A stretch of 35,622 bases of DNA from Chloroflexota bacterium (lineage in GTDB: Bacteria; Chloroflexota; Limnocylindria; Limnocylindrales; CSP1-4): contig JAJYLZ010000035.1 in assembly GCA_021787395.1 (NCBI GenBank), positions 1 to 35,622 on the forward strand, read 5' to 3'. Below, in pieces: positions 34,705 to 35,622 of this stretch. Every line of letters starts with the position of its first letter. Positions within the stretch are counted from its first letter, which is position 1. A model generated the notes under the pieces. That model searched no databases. It worked only from the letters and a program-made list of their open reading frames with translations, and was not told where the DNA came from. Position numbers and translations under genes: made by a program.

Positions 34705-35622
34705 ATGCGCTGGGGCAGGACGCTGGCTCGGGGGCTTCTGGCGGGGGCGCTGATCACGATGCCGTCGGCGCTGGCCGTGCCGGCGGCCGGCACCGCGACG
34801 ACCGGCCCCGGGACCGCCTCCCCGGCCGCAGCGTCGCCGACGCCGTCGCTCGCCCCGTGGCGCGGCGGGGTCGACCTCTACCGCGCCGGCACCTTCACCA
34901 CCCAGCAGACCTGGCTGTGGTGCACCGCCGCGGGCATCCAGATCGCGCGCAACATCGTGCTCGGCCAGCACGACCACTCCTACGCTGGCCAGCAGCGGTA
35001 CTTCGACTGGATGCGCGCCCGCAACCGGTACCGTCTGCCCCTGTCGGCCGGGGTGGACGCGCAGGGCTGGACGGCCGGGTTCCAGCACTTCGTGGACGCG
35101 CGGTACCGGCTGGACGCGAGCTCGTCGTTCGACGCCGCGCTCCGCTCGGCGGTCGCCAGCCTGCGCCGGACGGGCCTCCCGGTGGGCATCACCGTGGACC
35201 ACGGCAACCACGCCTGGCTGCTCACCGGCTTCACCGCCACCGCGGACCCGGCCGCGACCGCGAGCTTCACGGTCACCAGCGTCCGCGTGGTCGGCCCGCT
35301 GTACGGGCTCCAGTCCAGGGCCGGCTACGACATGCCGCCCGACACCCGCCTCACGCCCGCCCAGCTGCGGCGCTTCTTCACGCCCTGGCACTACGCGCCG
35401 ACGCGGATGGTGTGGGACGGCAGGTACGTCTCGATCCAGCCAGCGGCGGCCGCGGCGACCGGAACGGCCACCCCTGTCCCGTCGCCCGCCGCATCGGCGG
35501 CTCCCACGGCGCCCGCCTCGCCCGGCGTCGCGTCGCCGTCCGGCCGGGCGCCCGGACCCTCGCCCGCCGCGCCGGCGACCAGCCAGGCCGTGGCGGCTGT
35601 CGCGCCCACGGCCACGACCGTC
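34705..35622 (+). CDS. Secreted papain-like (C39-type) cysteine protease, truncated by window end
   Basis: 306 codons open to the last base, no stop. N-terminal signal peptide (RWGRTLARGLLAGALITMPSALA) is followed by an Ala/Thr/Pro/Ser linker (25-50) and a catalytic domain. QQTWLWCTAAGIQIA has the Gln oxyanion and catalytic Cys (C73) of papain-like folds, and DHGNHAWLLTGF holds the His. The downstream region from about 255 is Ala/Pro/Ser/Thr-rich and would be a wall-associated or linker tail. The ATG at 34705 is chosen because AGGA lies seven bases upstream; the in-frame ATG at 34687 is an alternative. Exported; substrate unknown. Confidence 0.75.
   Translation, partial: MRWGRTLARGLLAGALITMPSALAVPAAGTATTGPGTASPAAASPTPSLAPWRGGVDLYRAGTFTTQQTWLWCTAAGIQIARNIVLGQHDHSYAGQQRYFDWMRARNRYRLPLSAGVDAQGWTAGFQHFVDARYRLDASSSFDAALRSAVASLRRTGLPVGITVDHGNHAWLLTGFTATADPAATASFTVTSVRVVGPLYGLQSRAGYDMPPDTRLTPAQLRRFFTPWHYAPTRMVWDGRYVSIQPAAAAATGTATPVPSPAASAAPTAPASPGVASPSGRAPGPSPAAPATSQAVAAVAPTATTV

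Overview
The window is very GC-rich DNA (roughly 72% or more by eye), with dense, compact operons, many GTG starts, 1-4 bp stop/start overlaps and several candidate leaderless promoters. There are no rRNA or tRNA genes, phage genes or transposases. The mix of a pterin-dependent methyltransferase with a DUF1638 protein, a hydrogenase-maturation set, a NrfD/multiheme cytochrome operon and a NarL-type regulator fits a high-GC Chloroflexota (Limnocylindria-like) or a related actinobacterium-like lineage. That assignment is inferred from gene content and composition only.

Layout. 1-2491: the tail of an upstream gene coupled to a methyltetrahydrofolate-type methyltransferase (+), a non-coding block with six copies of a small palindrome, and a convergent DUF1638 gene (-). 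2630-4448: a membrane-anchored extracytoplasmic protein and a small hypothetical. 4585-9567: hypF-hypC-hypD-hypE, with hypC/hypD and hypD/hypE overlapping by ATGA; hypA, hypB and hydrogenase subunits are not in view. 9591-12734: a DMT exporter, a small membrane protein and a divergent SF2 helicase. 13054-16239: an NCS1 nucleobase/hydantoin transporter and a PreA-like dihydropyrimidine dehydrogenase subunit (-), separated and followed by long gaps with palindromes and tandem repeats. 17271-24477: aldo/keto reductase, septum-formation-domain protein (-), S33 hydrolase coupled to an MFS transporter, a stand-alone nucleotidyltransferase (-) and an APC amino-acid permease. 24604-27026: an amidase coupled to a metallophosphoesterase.

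27126-31685 is the most distinctive locus, a five-gene minus-strand operon in which four genes overlap head to tail and one junction has a 3-bp gap. It reads: NarL/LuxR regulator with a degenerate receiver domain, membrane-anchored hexaheme cytochrome c, Tat-exported four-cluster ferredoxin, NrfD quinone-site membrane subunit, membrane-anchored pentaheme cytochrome c. No molybdopterin or nitrite-reductase catalytic subunit accompanies it, so it looks like an orphan quinone-to-multiheme electron conduit related to Nrf/Qrc/ACIII modules. An inverted repeat with a third half-site lies just upstream of the regulator.

32084-34172 is a cysteine-synthesis operon. A 30-codon leader ORF containing Cys-Cys-Ser-Cys, with an apparently leaderless promoter, precedes cysE and cysK, and the leader-cysE spacer can form alternative pairings that include the cysE ribosome-binding site. 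This resembles the polycysteine-leader attenuators known from mycobacteria. The window ends with a 71-residue hypothetical (-) and a truncated secreted papain-like cysteine protease (+).
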